A stretch of 64,000 nt of DNA from Mycobacterium sp. AZCC_0083 (GCF_014202335.1 NZ_JACHGP010000006.1:310001-374000); one strand, 5' to 3'. Counted from the first letter of the stretch, positions 35,176 to 43,989 are shown. Program-made: numbers and translations. Notes: generated from the sequence alone by a model not told the origin.

Positions 35176-36252
35176 GTGAATCAGTCTGGCGAATGGGCGG
35201 TGCTCGAGTTGCGTCGGCTACGACGCAGCTACGGTGAGAAAGTCGTCGTCGAAGGTATCGACCTCGCGCTCGAGGACGGTGAATTCTTCTCGCTCATCGG
35301 TCCGAGTGGTTGCGGTAAGACAACAACCCTGCGGATGATCGCAGGCCTGGAGAACTCCACGTCGGGCACCATAGTGCTCGAGGGACGCGACGTGACCGCG
35401 AAACCGGCGTATGACCGCAACGTGCACACCGTGTTTCAGAATTACGCGCTGTTTCCCCATCTTACGGTTGCCGAGAACATCGCCTTCGGCCTCAAGGAGA
35501 AGCATGGCAAGGGACGCGATGTGCGGGACAAGGTGCAACACATGCTCAAGCTGGTTGAGCTGGCCGGGCGCGAGCACGCTCGGCCCCGTGAGCTGTCGGG
35601 CGGAATGCAGCAGCGTGTCGCATTGGCGCGCGCCCTGGTGCTAGACCCGGCGGTGCTGCTCCTCGATGAACCCCTCGGTGCTCTCGACCTGCGTCTGCGG
35701 CGCCAAATGCAGTTGCTGCTCAAACAGATTCAGCACGAAGTCGGGATCACCTTCGTCTATGTCACGCATGACCAGGAAGAGGCCTTCTCGATGTCCGATC
35801 GGGTCGGAGTTATGGACCAGGGGGTGCTGGTCCAGGTCGGGACACCACGCGACGTATATGGCAGGCCGGCTACGCCGTTCGTCGCCGACTTCGTAGGTGC
35901 ACGTAATCAATTGACTGCCAAGGTGATAGCGCAGGAGCCGGATACGGCCGATGTCGACATCCCGCTGTTCGGGCGCCGCAGGGCTCCCGCTGCGGACGGA
36001 TTGGGATCGGAAGCGATGGTGATCATCCGACCGGAGGTGGCGACGTTGACGCGGTCCGGTACCGGGGCCAGATTCACGGTCGAGGACGTCAGTTTCCAAG
36101 GTCCCCAGACCTCCGTCCTCGTACAGGGTGGAGCTGGTGTCAGTCTCACACTGGTGCAGCCGAGCCACACCATTCCGGCCGGGCTCGTGCGCGGAGAACA
36201 GGTCGTGGTCGACATCGCAGGAGAAGACCTATGGGTCATCCCGACACTGTGA
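35176..36252 (+). CDS. ABC transporter ATP-binding protein (PotA-like)
   Basis: A 358-residue importer ATPase. It has Walker A (IGPSGCGKTTTLRMIAGLEN), Q-loop (TVFQNYALFPHLTV), signature (PRELSGGMQQRVALARAL), Walker B (AVLLLDEPLGALDLRLR) and H-loop (VTHDQEEAFSMSDRVGVM). A C-terminal TOBE domain of about 110 residues follows, typical of PotA/UgpC-type subunits. The start GTG at 35176 lies 14 bases after the permease, with a GGAGA site. The CocE-type gene begins inside its last codons. Confidence 0.92.
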   Translation: MNQSGEWAVLELRRLRRSYGEKVVVEGIDLALEDGEFFSLIGPSGCGKTTTLRMIAGLENSTSGTIVLEGRDVTAKPAYDRNVHTVFQNYALFPHLTVAENIAFGLKEKHGKGRDVRDKVQHMLKLVELAGREHARPRELSGGMQQRVALARALVLDPAVLLLDEPLGALDLRLRRQMQLLLKQIQHEVGITFVYVTHDQEEAFSMSDRVGVMDQGVLVQVGTPRDVYGRPATPFVADFVGARNQLTAKVIAQEPDTADVDIPLFGRRRAPAADGLGSEAMVIIRPEVATLTRSGTGARFTVEDVSFQGPQTSVLVQGGAGVSLTLVQPSHTIPAGLVRGEQVVVDIAGEDLWVIPTL

Positions 36253-38294
36253 CCTCGCATGCCCTCATGGGTGAACCGACCGTCATCCCGCAGGAGGAAC
36301 TGCCACAGCGCGTCCGGATCGTCGACCCGGTGTGGATCCCGATGCGGGATGGGCGACGGCTCTCGGCTCGAGTGTGGTTCCCCGAGACCCCGGTGGTACC
36401 AGCGGTTTTGGAAGCCATGCCGTACCGTCGCGCCGATATCAGTCTGGTCGACGATGAGATGCGGTTCCGCTACGTCGCCGCACACGGGTACGTGTGCATC
36501 CGGGTCGATCTGCGCGGCAGCGGGGACTCCGACGGCGTTCTCGATGACGAGTATTCGGAACAGGAACAGGCCGACGTTGCCGATGCGATCTCGTGGGCGA
36601 GCGAACAGTCCTGGTGCACCGGCAAGGTCGGTGCGACCGGGATCTCGTGGAGCGGTAGTTCGTCAGCGCTTGCGGCATGGAACCAGGTACCTGGCCTGGC
36701 GGCTGTGATCACCGCATGTTCGAGCGATGACCGTTTCCTCAACGACGTGCATTACATCGGCGGCGCGGTACTGGGCTTTTACATGCACGTCTGGTCGCAT
36801 GTGGTCACTGCCTTCAACGCCCGTCCCCCCGACCCTGCCGTCGTCGGATCGGATTGGCGGCGGATGTGGCTGGAGCGGCTGGAAGCCAATCGGATGCTCA
36901 GCCAACACTGGCTCTTGCACCCCACCCGCGACGAGTACTGGCGTACGGGTTCCATTGCCGCCGATTACGGGCGTATCGAGGTGCCGACGCTTGCGCTGAG
37001 CGGCTGGGCAGACGCCTATACCGACTCGGCGCTGCGAATGGGGCTCCACGTCGACAACGCTCCGGTGTGGGTGATCATCGGACCGTGGGGTCACACGTGG
37101 CCCGAGCGCGCCGTACCCGGACCCTCGATCGGCTACCTCCAGCTGGCGGTGCGCTGGTGGGACCACTGGCTCAAGGGTGTTGCGAACGGAATCGAGGACG
37201 AGCCGCCACTCCGGTACTACCAGGAGCAGTGGGACCCGCCTGCCGCCGACTCTGACACCCGCTGCGGCTCATGGCGTTCCAGTGCCCTGGTGCCGACGAT
37301 AGATCGCGGTGCCGTCGTGTTGCATCTCTCTTCCGACGGAGTGCTCGACCGCGCACCGTCGGGTCCGTTCGCGTTGACCTGCCGTACTCCGCAATCATTC
37401 GGTTCGCTGGCGGGATCCTGGTTGCCGTGGGGCAATCCCACCGACCTGCCGGCCGATCAGGCTCCGGAGGACACCGCGTCGCTGACATTCGATGGGCCGC
37501 GACAGAACACACCACTGGAGTTCGTCGGGGAGCCGGTGCTGCGGCTTGCCGTGGAGGCCGACAAACCACAAGCACACGTGATCGTGCGTCTGTGCGACGT
37601 CGCACCTGACGGCACGTCGTTGCTGCTGACACGTGGCGCGCTCAACCTCACCCACCGCGAAGGCCACGACCATGCCGTGGCGCTCGAGTCGGGCAAGGTC
37701 TACGACGTCGCAATCCCACTCAAAGGGGTGGCGGCAACGATTGCACCAGGGCACCGGCTCCGAGTCGCGCTCTCCACCACCTATTGGCCATGGATTTGGC
37801 CGGCCCCCGAAGAGGCGACCGTGACTGTCCGCGGAGGAAGACTGGCGCTGCCACAACAGCCGGGCAAGGCGGTGCTGCCTCCGCCGATCTGGGGTCCACC
37901 GGTCGTTACCGCGGCGCCGGCGGTCCAATCACTGCGGCCTCGGCGGCCGCTGATGGGGGAGACGGCCGTGGACCCGCAGACTGGCGAGCACGTCTATACG
38001 CTGCGCCGAGACCTCAACGGGATCCAACGCTTTCCCAACGGACTGCTATACGACGACACCGAGGATGGGCATTTTGTGATCAGAGATCGTGATCCGCTCT
38101 CGGCGCGTCTAGAGCTGAGCCGCACTGTCGTGATGTCGAGAAGCGATGGCTGGTCGACGCGAGTGGAGACCAGCTCGACGATGAGCAGCACAGCCCACGA
38201 CTTCTTGGTGCGGACGACGCTGCGGGCATGGGAGGGCGAGGATCTGGTCTTCTCCCGTGACTACGACGCAGCCGTTGCACGACACCACAATTAG
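36231..38294 (+). CDS. CocE/NonD-family hydrolase (X-Pro dipeptidyl-peptidase S15 type)
   Basis: A 687-residue alpha/beta hydrolase of the cocaine esterase/S15 group, cleaving esters or amides. The nucleophile is in TGISWSGSSSALAAW, the acid in LALSGWADAYTDSAL and the histidine in IGPWGHTWPERAVPG. An entry motif WIPMRDGRRLSARVW and a C-terminal jelly-roll domain (residues about 340-600) complete the family layout. No signal peptide is visible. The ATG at 36231 overlaps potA by 22 bases; ATG 36267 is an alternative that avoids the overlap. It probably processes the imported substrate (inference). Confidence 0.88.
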   Translation: MGHPDTVTSHALMGEPTVIPQEELPQRVRIVDPVWIPMRDGRRLSARVWFPETPVVPAVLEAMPYRRADISLVDDEMRFRYVAAHGYVCIRVDLRGSGDSDGVLDDEYSEQEQADVADAISWASEQSWCTGKVGATGISWSGSSSALAAWNQVPGLAAVITACSSDDRFLNDVHYIGGAVLGFYMHVWSHVVTAFNARPPDPAVVGSDWRRMWLERLEANRMLSQHWLLHPTRDEYWRTGSIAADYGRIEVPTLALSGWADAYTDSALRMGLHVDNAPVWVIIGPWGHTWPERAVPGPSIGYLQLAVRWWDHWLKGVANGIEDEPPLRYYQEQWDPPAADSDTRCGSWRSSALVPTIDRGAVVLHLSSDGVLDRAPSGPFALTCRTPQSFGSLAGSWLPWGNPTDLPADQAPEDTASLTFDGPRQNTPLEFVGEPVLRLAVEADKPQAHVIVRLCDVAPDGTSLLLTRGALNLTHREGHDHAVALESGKVYDVAIPLKGVAATIAPGHRLRVALSTTYWPWIWPAPEEATVTVRGGRLALPQQPGKAVLPPPIWGPPVVTAAPAVQSLRPRRPLMGETAVDPQTGEHVYTLRRDLNGIQRFPNGLLYDDTEDGHFVIRDRDPLSARLELSRTVVMSRSDGWSTRVETSSTMSSTAHDFLVRTTLRAWEGEDLVFSRDYDAAVARHHN

Positions 38295-38326
38295 CGAACC
38301 AACGATCGGCCAACATTGGAGCCCTC

Positions 38327-38827
38327 ATGAACGTCGCCTATCTCTACCAACGTCTGGGAATCGTGATCGAGGACATCTACTTCGTCGAGCCGAACCCGGA
38401 CCCCGGGGAGGAAGGGCCTGAGCGCGGCGTCCGAGTCGAGGTTCGGCACATCGAGAACCACCCGCTGTCAGGCTCTCGATACTCTGCCTATCCCATCTCC
38501 ATCGGGACCGCGATATGGCGCGCCGATCTGCTCGGCTCCGTCGCCGCGGGGCCCGGTGCCCGCGACAGGATGCACTACCACCCCTTGATGGCCGATGACG
38601 AACCCGGTGATCGCCAGTTCGAACCTGCGATCAAGGCGGATCCCCTCGGTTGGATCGCGACGCAAATCGAGCAGGTCGAGGAGATCGTCGCGGCCAAGGT
38701 TCCCGACGTAACGGCATATCGGCACGATCTCGCCGAGATCCGTCGCCAGGCGCCACTGATCGTCGGGTCCATCGAGCAGATGATGGAACAGGTGCACCGC
38801 ATGGAGCTCGCCGAGGAGCCCGGATAA
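38327..38827 (+). CDS. Unrecognised cytosolic protein, last gene of the island
   Basis: A 166-residue acidic protein starting at ATG 38327, 32 bases after the hydrolase stop. The first part is beta-rich (MNVAYLYQRLGIVIEDIYFV; RGVRVEVRHIEN). The middle has possible metal-binding residues (ARDRMHYHPLMADDE). The end is helical (DPLGWIATQIEQVEEIVAAK; IVGSIEQMMEQVHRM). I do not recognise a family. Its spacing and strand place it in the importer-hydrolase transcript, so a role in the same pathway is likely. Confidence 0.65.
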   Translation: MNVAYLYQRLGIVIEDIYFVEPNPDPGEEGPERGVRVEVRHIENHPLSGSRYSAYPISIGTAIWRADLLGSVAAGPGARDRMHYHPLMADDEPGDRQFEPAIKADPLGWIATQIEQVEEIVAAKVPDVTAYRHDLAEIRRQAPLIVGSIEQMMEQVHRMELAEEPG

Positions 38828-39159
38828 ACCCACCGTCTCCACGTTGACCGCGTCGGCGTCCATCGCGAGGCTGTAAGGATACGACGCCTGGAAACAGACT
38901 GGGCTACAACGGAACACTTGGATCCGATAGGGACCCCGCGCGGCGGACGTCACTGATTCATCTGTCGCGGGATCGGTGCCTTTTGCGCTGGCAAGATCCT
39001 CGGCCGGGTCGGCGCACCATCGATCGATTCCGTTCCGCAGCCGCGTCCGCCCACCTACACCAGCGGCACCCCGATCGTCGTGGCCGCCGGAGGTGTTGTG
39101 CGCCAACGAAAGCCACCGAACAACCGACGAGCACCGGTCTCTTGACACTCAGGGCGCGC
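38828..39159. other. Gene-free stretch at the right end of the island
   Basis: About 330 bases with no convincing gene, ribosome site or hairpin on either strand. A leftward frame crosses it (for example RNGIDRWCADPAEDL) and continues into the antisense of the 38327 gene, but it has no family likeness and unusual cysteine/serine content. This is most plausibly decayed DNA from the recombination that joined the island to lysE. Confidence 0.5.
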
Positions 39160-39249
39160 CGGCTAGGTCAACACCAGCGAGGCACCAAGGGCGATCATCA
39201 TTACGGCGATGAACCCGTCGAGGAAGCGCCAGGTCAACGGGGTGGCGAA
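39160..39249 (-). repeat. Right direct repeat: 3' end of the intact lysE-type gene
   Basis: The 90 bases match 23357-23446 in the same orientation with four mismatches (about 95% identity). Here they are part of an intact gene. Integrative elements that use a gene's 3' end leave exactly this picture, an intact gene at one end and an orphan 3' tail at the other, but no integrase gene was found inside. Confidence 0.85.
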
Positions 39250-39762
39250 GAGGCCGGCCAAGCATCGGGCGCCGAGTCCGAGGCTGACGAACCACACCGC
39301 GCTGGCCGCGACCGCTCCGACGCCGAACAACCAGCGACTGTCCTGGTGTTGGTTGGCCAGTGCGCCGAGCAGCACGACGGTGTCCAGGTAGACGTGCGGG
39401 TTGAGGAACGTCAACGCGGCGCACGTGAGTAGTACTGCGCCCAGTCGCGCGGGCGCGGCGTCGGCCGGGGTCAGCGCCGATGGCCGGAATGCGCGGCGCG
39501 CAGCCAACAGCCCGTAGCCCACCAGGAACGCGGCGCCGCCGAACTTCGCCACGTTCACGGCGCCAGGGTGGGCATTGACCAGTGCGCCGAACCCCGCGAT
39601 GCCCGTCGCGGTGAGGACGATGTCGGACACCGTGCACATGGCCACCACCGGCAGCACGTGCTCGCGGCGGATCCCCTGGCGCAGGACGAACGCGTTCTGC
39701 GCGCCGATGGCGGCGATCAGCGTGAAGGACGCGACGAATCCGACGAGTAGGGGTGAGTTCAC
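39163..39762 (-). CDS. LysE/ArgO-family amino acid exporter
   Basis: A 199-residue inner-membrane exporter of basic amino acids with about six helices, like Rv1986/LysE. Marks are [20 protein letters not shown] (the Lys[14 protein letters not shown] motif), [18 protein letters not shown] and [20 protein letters not shown]. The last 28 codons lie in the right direct repeat. In most relatives the divergent neighbour is the LysR-type activator lysG; here it is absent and a sensor-domain gene lies upstream instead, facing the same way. Confidence 0.92.
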   Translation of the reverse strand: MNSPLLVGFVASFTLIAAIGAQNAFVLRQGIRREHVLPVVAMCTVSDIVLTATGIAGFGALVNAHPGAVNVAKFGGAAFLVGYGLLAARRAFRPSALTPADAAPARLGAVLLTCAALTFLNPHVYLDTVVLLGALANQHQDSRWLFGVGAVAASAVWFVSLGLGARCLAGLFATPLTWRFLDGFIAVMMIALGASLVLT

Positions 39763-39798
39763 GCCATCGACGCTAGGGCCGATGGCCGCAGCAGTACA

Positions 39799-39824
39799 GC
39801 TAATGATTCTTCAGTTGAATTAGC
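39799..39824. promoter_or_regulatory. Inverted repeat upstream of lysE, likely a LysG-type operator
   Basis: GCTAAT (39799-39804) and ATTAGC (39819-39824) form an inverted repeat around ATTCTTCAGTTGAAT, itself an ATTC...GAAT repeat of LysR type (T-N11-A). It is 37 bases before the exporter start, where LysG binds in other actinobacteria. The regulator gene is not adjacent. Confidence 0.5.
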
Positions 39825-39847
39825 AGAACTAATGCAAGGCGAAGCGT

Positions 39848-40876
39848 TCACCGTTGCCCGGTGATCTTCTCGCCGATGTCGCGGGCGAGGGTCCATCCCT
39901 TGCTACCGACGTTGGCGGCGCAGATGCGGACGTCGACGACGAGGTTCTTGCGGGCTGACATCGCACGCTGGCATTCGCGCTTGCCGCTGTCGACGGGAAC
40001 GGAAATGAAGACGGTGTTGGTGCCCAGAGTTTTGGCGCTGGTGGCGACCTTGGGGTATTGCGGGGTCTCGTTGCCAACAGTCTGGGTGATGTCGACGTCG
40101 TTGCAGTGCTGCCAGTCGGCGAACTGCTGGTCGACGAAGGTTTGTGCGTCTGCGGCACCGGGGAACGACGCGAGCGCCTGCATCACACTGACATGTTGCG
40201 GCTCGTTGTCGAGCAATTGGCCGGCGAATCCGGTGAAGCTTGAACCGAGATACACGATGTCTATTCCGGGATTCACCGCGCCGGCGCAGCTGACAGGGGT
40301 GACGGTAGCGCCATTGAACGGAGCGGCGACGACTGGCGAGGGTGTCATCATCGCGTTGTCGGCAAGTTGGTTGATCTCGGGCACCGAGGACAGTAGGCCC
40401 TTCAGCGCAGCGGGGTTGATGACGTCTGCGGCCGTCGTGCTGGGCGTCGATGCCGAGGCACTGGTCGTCGGGGTGGGTGCCGCGGACGTCGACGATCGTG
40501 CGGTCGTCGTTGACGAGTCGCCACCTCGGGTGACGAATACCGTTACGGTGACGGCGATTACGACAAGGGCGAGGGCGCCGATGCCGAGCAGTCCCCACCG
40601 CGGCCCCTTCGGCGGTTTTGCGGCCACCGGAGGATACGGGCCCGGCGGATAGCCCGGCATCGGTGGGGTGTTCCATCGGGTGTCCCACTGCCCGGCTTGC
40701 GGAGGTGACATCGGGGGTGGCGGCACAGGTCGCGGCGGTGGGCTCATCGGTGGAGGGGGGCTCTGCTGCGGTGTTTTCGGTACCACTGTCGTGGCTTCAC
40801 CGTCGTCGGCGGGCGCATTCTGGGCGCCTGGCCAGTCGGTGGTTCTCTCGGCGTCGCCGTCGTCGGGTGTGCTCAT
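39848..40876 (-). CDS. Single-pass membrane protein with PknH-type extracellular sensor domain (copy A)
   Basis: A 342-residue protein. A cytosolic Pro/Gln-rich N-terminus (residues 1-95) holds GEATTVVPKTPQQ, a possible phosphothreonine site. One membrane helix follows (WGLLGIGALALVVIAVTVTV), then a Ser/Thr-rich linker and a PknH-C-like domain from about residue 150. The four cysteines that form the two disulfides of PknH sensors are present (SCAGAV, WQHCNDV, ECQRAM, VRICAA), and the end is LARDIGEKITGQR. Start ATG 40876 overlaps the stop of copy B (ATGA). Nearly the same cytosolic, membrane and C-terminal sequence recurs in copy B, so this is a tandem duplication. The ligand is unknown. Confidence 0.85.
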   Translation of the reverse strand: MSTPDDGDAERTTDWPGAQNAPADDGEATTVVPKTPQQSPPPPMSPPPRPVPPPPMSPPQAGQWDTRWNTPPMPGYPPGPYPPVAAKPPKGPRWGLLGIGALALVVIAVTVTVFVTRGGDSSTTTARSSTSAAPTPTTSASASTPSTTAADVINPAALKGLLSSVPEINQLADNAMMTPSPVVAAPFNGATVTPVSCAGAVNPGIDIVYLGSSFTGFAGQLLDNEPQHVSVMQALASFPGAADAQTFVDQQFADWQHCNDVDITQTVGNETPQYPKVATSAKTLGTNTVFISVPVDSGKRECQRAMSARKNLVVDVRICAANVGSKGWTLARDIGEKITGQR

Positions 40877-42000
40877 CGCTGCCCGGTGATCTTCTCGCCG
40901 ATGTCGCGGGCCAGGGTCCATCCCATGCTGCCGACGCTAGGGGCGCAGGCTCGCACGTCGACGACGAGGTTCTTGCGGGCTGACATCGCATGCTGGCATT
41001 GGCGACCGTCGCCTCCGGTGGGCGGGAAGATGAACACGTTGTTGGTGCCCAGAGTGTTGGCGCTGATGGCGACCTTGCTGCGTGATGTCGAGCTGCCGAT
41101 CGTGACGGTGACGTCTGTGTACTTGCAGGCCTGCCAGTCGGCGAACTGTCTGTCGACGAACGATTGCGCTTCCGCCTCGCTGGGGAACGACGCTAGCGAC
41201 TGGATCACGGCGATGTTCTGGGGCTCGTTGCTGAGCACTTGGACGGCGAATCCGGTGAATCCCGCGCCGCGGTAGACGGAGTCAAGTCCGGGCATCACCG
41301 CGCCGGTGCAGCTGTCGGGGGTGACGATGGCGCCGCCGAGCGGCGAGCTCTGAGTGGTTTGGGGTGTCATCATCGCGTTGTCGGCGAGCTGAGTGACGTC
41401 GGCCACGGAGGCGAGAAGGCCCTTCAGCGCCGTGGGATCAACGACGTCTGCGGACGTCGGTGCGGAGGATCCAGTCGATGGCGCGGCTCCGGTGCTCGGC
41501 GCGGATGACGATGCACTGGTCGTTGGGGTGGAAGCCGCGGACGTCGACGACCGCGCGGTCGTCGTTGACGAGTCGCCACCTCGTGTGACGAATACCGTGA
41601 CGGCAACGGCGATTACGACCAGGGCGAGAGCGCCGATGGCGAGCAGGCCCCATCGCGGCCCCTTCCGCGGTTTCGGGGCCACCGGCGGGTACGGGCTCGG
41701 CGGGTATGGGCCGGGAGGCACCGGCGGTGCCCACGCGCCGCCGCCGGGCGGAGGCGAACCGGGCCCGGATGGGGTGTTCCATCGGGGATCCCACTGCCCG
41801 GCTTGGGGAGGTGACATCGGCGGTGGGGCGGCCGGCGGCGGCGCGGGCCGTGGCGGCGGGCTCATCGGCGGTGGTGCGCTCTGCTGCGGCGTTCTCGGGA
41901 CCACCGTGGTGGCTTCGCCGTCGTCGGCGGCGGGGCCACGCTGGGTGCCCGGCCAGTCGGTGGTCATCTCGGCATCGCGGTCGTCGTCGGGTGTGTTCAT
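40873..42000 (-). CDS. Single-pass membrane protein with PknH-type extracellular sensor domain (copy B)
   Basis: A 375-residue paralogue of the next gene on the same strand. It has the same GEATTVVPRTPQQ motif, Pro-rich region (PPPMSPPPRP repeats), membrane helix (WGLLAIGALALVVIAVAVTV) and four sensor cysteines (SCTGAV, WQACKYT, QCQHAM, VRACAP). It differs from copy A mainly in a longer Pro/Gly cytosolic stretch and in the middle of the sensor domain, which suggests conserved anchoring and signalling parts with a diverged ligand face. Start ATG 42000; the gap to the upstream gene is 15 bases, so this is an operon. Confidence 0.85.
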   Translation of the reverse strand: MNTPDDDRDAEMTTDWPGTQRGPAADDGEATTVVPRTPQQSAPPPMSPPPRPAPPPAAPPPMSPPQAGQWDPRWNTPSGPGSPPPGGGAWAPPVPPGPYPPSPYPPVAPKPRKGPRWGLLAIGALALVVIAVAVTVFVTRGGDSSTTTARSSTSAASTPTTSASSSAPSTGAAPSTGSSAPTSADVVDPTALKGLLASVADVTQLADNAMMTPQTTQSSPLGGAIVTPDSCTGAVMPGLDSVYRGAGFTGFAVQVLSNEPQNIAVIQSLASFPSEAEAQSFVDRQFADWQACKYTDVTVTIGSSTSRSKVAISANTLGTNNVFIFPPTGGDGRQCQHAMSARKNLVVDVRACAPSVGSMGWTLARDIGEKITGQR

Positions 42001-42015
42001 CGAGTTCAGCCTGCC

Positions 42016-42948
42016 TTATGTGGTGGGGATGCGGTCAGCGATCTGAGCAACCAGCGCCGGTGCTTGAGCGCTCCCGCCCGGACTGCAGATCTGCACGTCG
42101 ATCACGATATTGCGTTGTGCCTTGAGGGCGCGTTGGCAGCCCAGCCCGCTGGACTGCTTGTTCAGCGTCGATGCCGACAGGACGCCTGCGTTGGTTTCGG
42201 GCGGCAGGATGATGGCGGAGAACGCCTCACTGCCGCTGTTCACGAGTACGACTGACTTGTACTTGCACTTGGCCCACCGACTGGCCTCGGTGCTCACGAA
42301 GGCCTGCGCCTGCTGGTCGCTGGGGAATGCCGAGACCGCCTCCGTGACGCCGTACTGATAGGTCTGCCCAGGCACGTCGTGGTACTCCTGCAGCCGGATC
42401 GCGGTGAAGCCAGAACCGTCGTAGGCCACCGGCAGCCCGACGTTGATCGCGCCGCCACAGTCCGGGCGATCGGTGGTGCTGGTGGTGTAGAGGGCTTCGC
42501 CGTCGGCGACCTGGACGAGGCCCTCGACGACGAGCAGATCGGCCAGAGTGCTTGCGCTGGGCAGAAACTCCGGTAGGCGCGCACTGCTCACCGAGCCGAC
42601 TGCCGGCGCGCTGGCAGTGGTGCTTGGAGCGTCAGCGGTGTTCGCGCCCGGGGATGACTCCGCACTGGGCTCGGTGCCGGCGGCCTGGGCGGGCGCCTGA
42701 TGCATGGTGACTCGGGCGGCGAGTGCGGCGGCGATCACCGCGACTACCGATACCCCGATCACGGCCCAGCGCAGCGCCTTTCCGCGTGCCGGCGCCGGCG
42801 GCGGGACGTGCGGCGGCCACGGATTCACTGGGTGTGGTGTCCACTGTGGCTGGTTCGGTGCCATGGCGGGCGGTCTGGGCGCGCCGACCGGGGTTGACGG
42901 GGGCCCGATGTAGGGCCGGGTCAGCTCCCCATCGCTGTCGTGTGTCAC
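42016..42948 (-). CDS. Single-pass membrane protein with PknH-type sensor domain (divergent)
   Basis: A 310-residue protein with a short Pro-rich cytosolic part (GPPSTPVGAPRPPAMAPNQP), one helix (WAVIGVSVVAVIAAALAARV), a linker and a PknH-C-like domain. Its cysteines are in DCGGAINVG, WAKCKYKSV, GCQRALKAQRN and DVQICSPGG. It lacks a TTVVP-type motif. The start ATG 42948 overlaps the upstream stop (ATGA). It looks like an older relative of copies A and B. The function is presumably ligand sensing or scaffolding at the cell surface. Confidence 0.82.
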   Translation of the reverse strand: MTHDSDGELTRPYIGPPSTPVGAPRPPAMAPNQPQWTPHPVNPWPPHVPPPAPARGKALRWAVIGVSVVAVIAAALAARVTMHQAPAQAAGTEPSAESSPGANTADAPSTTASAPAVGSVSSARLPEFLPSASTLADLLVVEGLVQVADGEALYTTSTTDRPDCGGAINVGLPVAYDGSGFTAIRLQEYHDVPGQTYQYGVTEAVSAFPSDQQAQAFVSTEASRWAKCKYKSVVLVNSGSEAFSAIILPPETNAGVLSASTLNKQSSGLGCQRALKAQRNIVIDVQICSPGGSAQAPALVAQIADRIPTT

Positions 42949-43919
42949 TTGCTGGACTCAATCTTGGCGGTGATCTGGGCGAGTACTTCGTCGACGGGCT
43001 TTGATGGGCTTAGCCCGCACAGTTCGAGTTCGATGACGATGTTGTTGACCGAGGTCATCGAATCACGGCAGGCCCAGCCGTCAGCGCCTTCCTGGGTGAA
43101 CGTCATCCCGATCCCGCCGCCTGCGTCGGAGAACTCGCTGGAGTTCCAATAGTCGTTGGGCGCGCTGGCGTCGGATGCGACCTTGAGGTTCATGCTGCGG
43201 TTGACGCAGCGCTGCCATGCGGTCGTGCTGGTGTCGACGAATTGGGTTGCGGTGGCGGCGTCGGGGAAGTTCACGACCGCCTGAATCAGAGACTGGTTGT
43301 CCTGGGGGGTCGGGTCGTCCTGGGTGGCAAGGAACTGCCGGCGCACCGCTTGCCATCCGCTGCCCTCGTGCTCGTTGGCTGCTGCGGGCACTCCCACGTT
43401 GCAGTCATCGTCGACAGTGGCTTGATGCGCCGTCATCTGGGTGTAGACCCGATCCGAGCGCGCCCCGCGGGGGCCAAGCGGGCCGGTGCCGAAGATCTTG
43501 CCGGCTTCGGCGCGGGTGAGCAGCAGTTCGTCCATCGCCGACACCGGAATTGCTGCCATGGGGGCCGCTGTCGCCGCCGCAGTCGGTGAACCGCTCTCAC
43601 CGGTGCCGAGCGGCCACCACACGATCGCGGAGGCGACCGCGCCGAGCACGGCGACGCCGGTGACTGCCGCCACCCACCGACGGCCGCGGCGCTGAGCGGG
43701 CGGCGGGGTGGCCGGTGCCCCCGGCCAGCCGGGGGCCGCCCAGGGGGTGCCACCGGGATACGGCATTGACGGCGGCGGCTCGGTGAATGCGGCGCCGTAG
43801 CCGCCGGCCGGCGGACCGCCCCACTGCGGACGAGTCGGTGGCTGCCCGTACGGGCGCTGTTGGGCGGGGATGCCGGGGTCGTTCTCGCCCCAGGCGTTGG
43901 GGGTGGTGTTGTACATCAA
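42945..43919 (-). CDS. Single-pass membrane protein with PknH-type sensor domain (divergent)
   Basis: A 324-residue protein starting at ATG 43919. Its cytosolic Tyr/Pro/Gly-rich part (NTTPNAWGENDPGIPAQQRP) is followed by a helix (WVAAVTGVAVLGAVASAIVW) and a PknH-like domain with cysteines in DDCNVGVP, WQRCVNRSM, ACRDSMTSVNN and LELCGLSPS. An NDYWNSSEFSDAGGG insertion distinguishes it. It is first in the four-gene run that ends at 39848. The upstream gene is separated by 70 bases containing a hairpin, so the promoter probably lies there. Confidence 0.8.
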   Translation of the reverse strand: MMYNTTPNAWGENDPGIPAQQRPYGQPPTRPQWGGPPAGGYGAAFTEPPPSMPYPGGTPWAAPGWPGAPATPPPAQRRGRRWVAAVTGVAVLGAVASAIVWWPLGTGESGSPTAAATAAPMAAIPVSAMDELLLTRAEAGKIFGTGPLGPRGARSDRVYTQMTAHQATVDDDCNVGVPAAANEHEGSGWQAVRRQFLATQDDPTPQDNQSLIQAVVNFPDAATATQFVDTSTTAWQRCVNRSMNLKVASDASAPNDYWNSSEFSDAGGGIGMTFTQEGADGWACRDSMTSVNNIVIELELCGLSPSKPVDEVLAQITAKIESSK

Positions 43920-43962
43920 CGTCTCCTGTGCGTAGGGCGGTCAGCGGGTTTCTGGATGCGTT

Positions 43963-43983
43963 GGCCGGAAAGGGGTTTCGGCC
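43963..43983 (-). terminator. Hairpin after the FxLYD-like gene
   Basis: Arms GGCCGGAAA and TTTCGGCC form an 8-bp stem with one bulged G and a GGGG loop, beginning 6 bases after the stop at 43990 (minus strand). It is a plausible terminator separating the 43990-44586 gene from the sensor operon. Confidence 0.5.
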
Positions 43984-43989
43984 GCCGTG

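Noticed and set aside
38468..39148. A leftward frame covering the end of the island
   Set aside because: Half of it is antisense to the 38327 gene, it has no ribosome site, and its composition is unlike a real protein.
23357..39249. Insertion sequence or integrase-bearing element
   Set aside because: No transposase, integrase or terminal inverted repeats were seen. The end repeats are lysE coding sequence in direct orientation.
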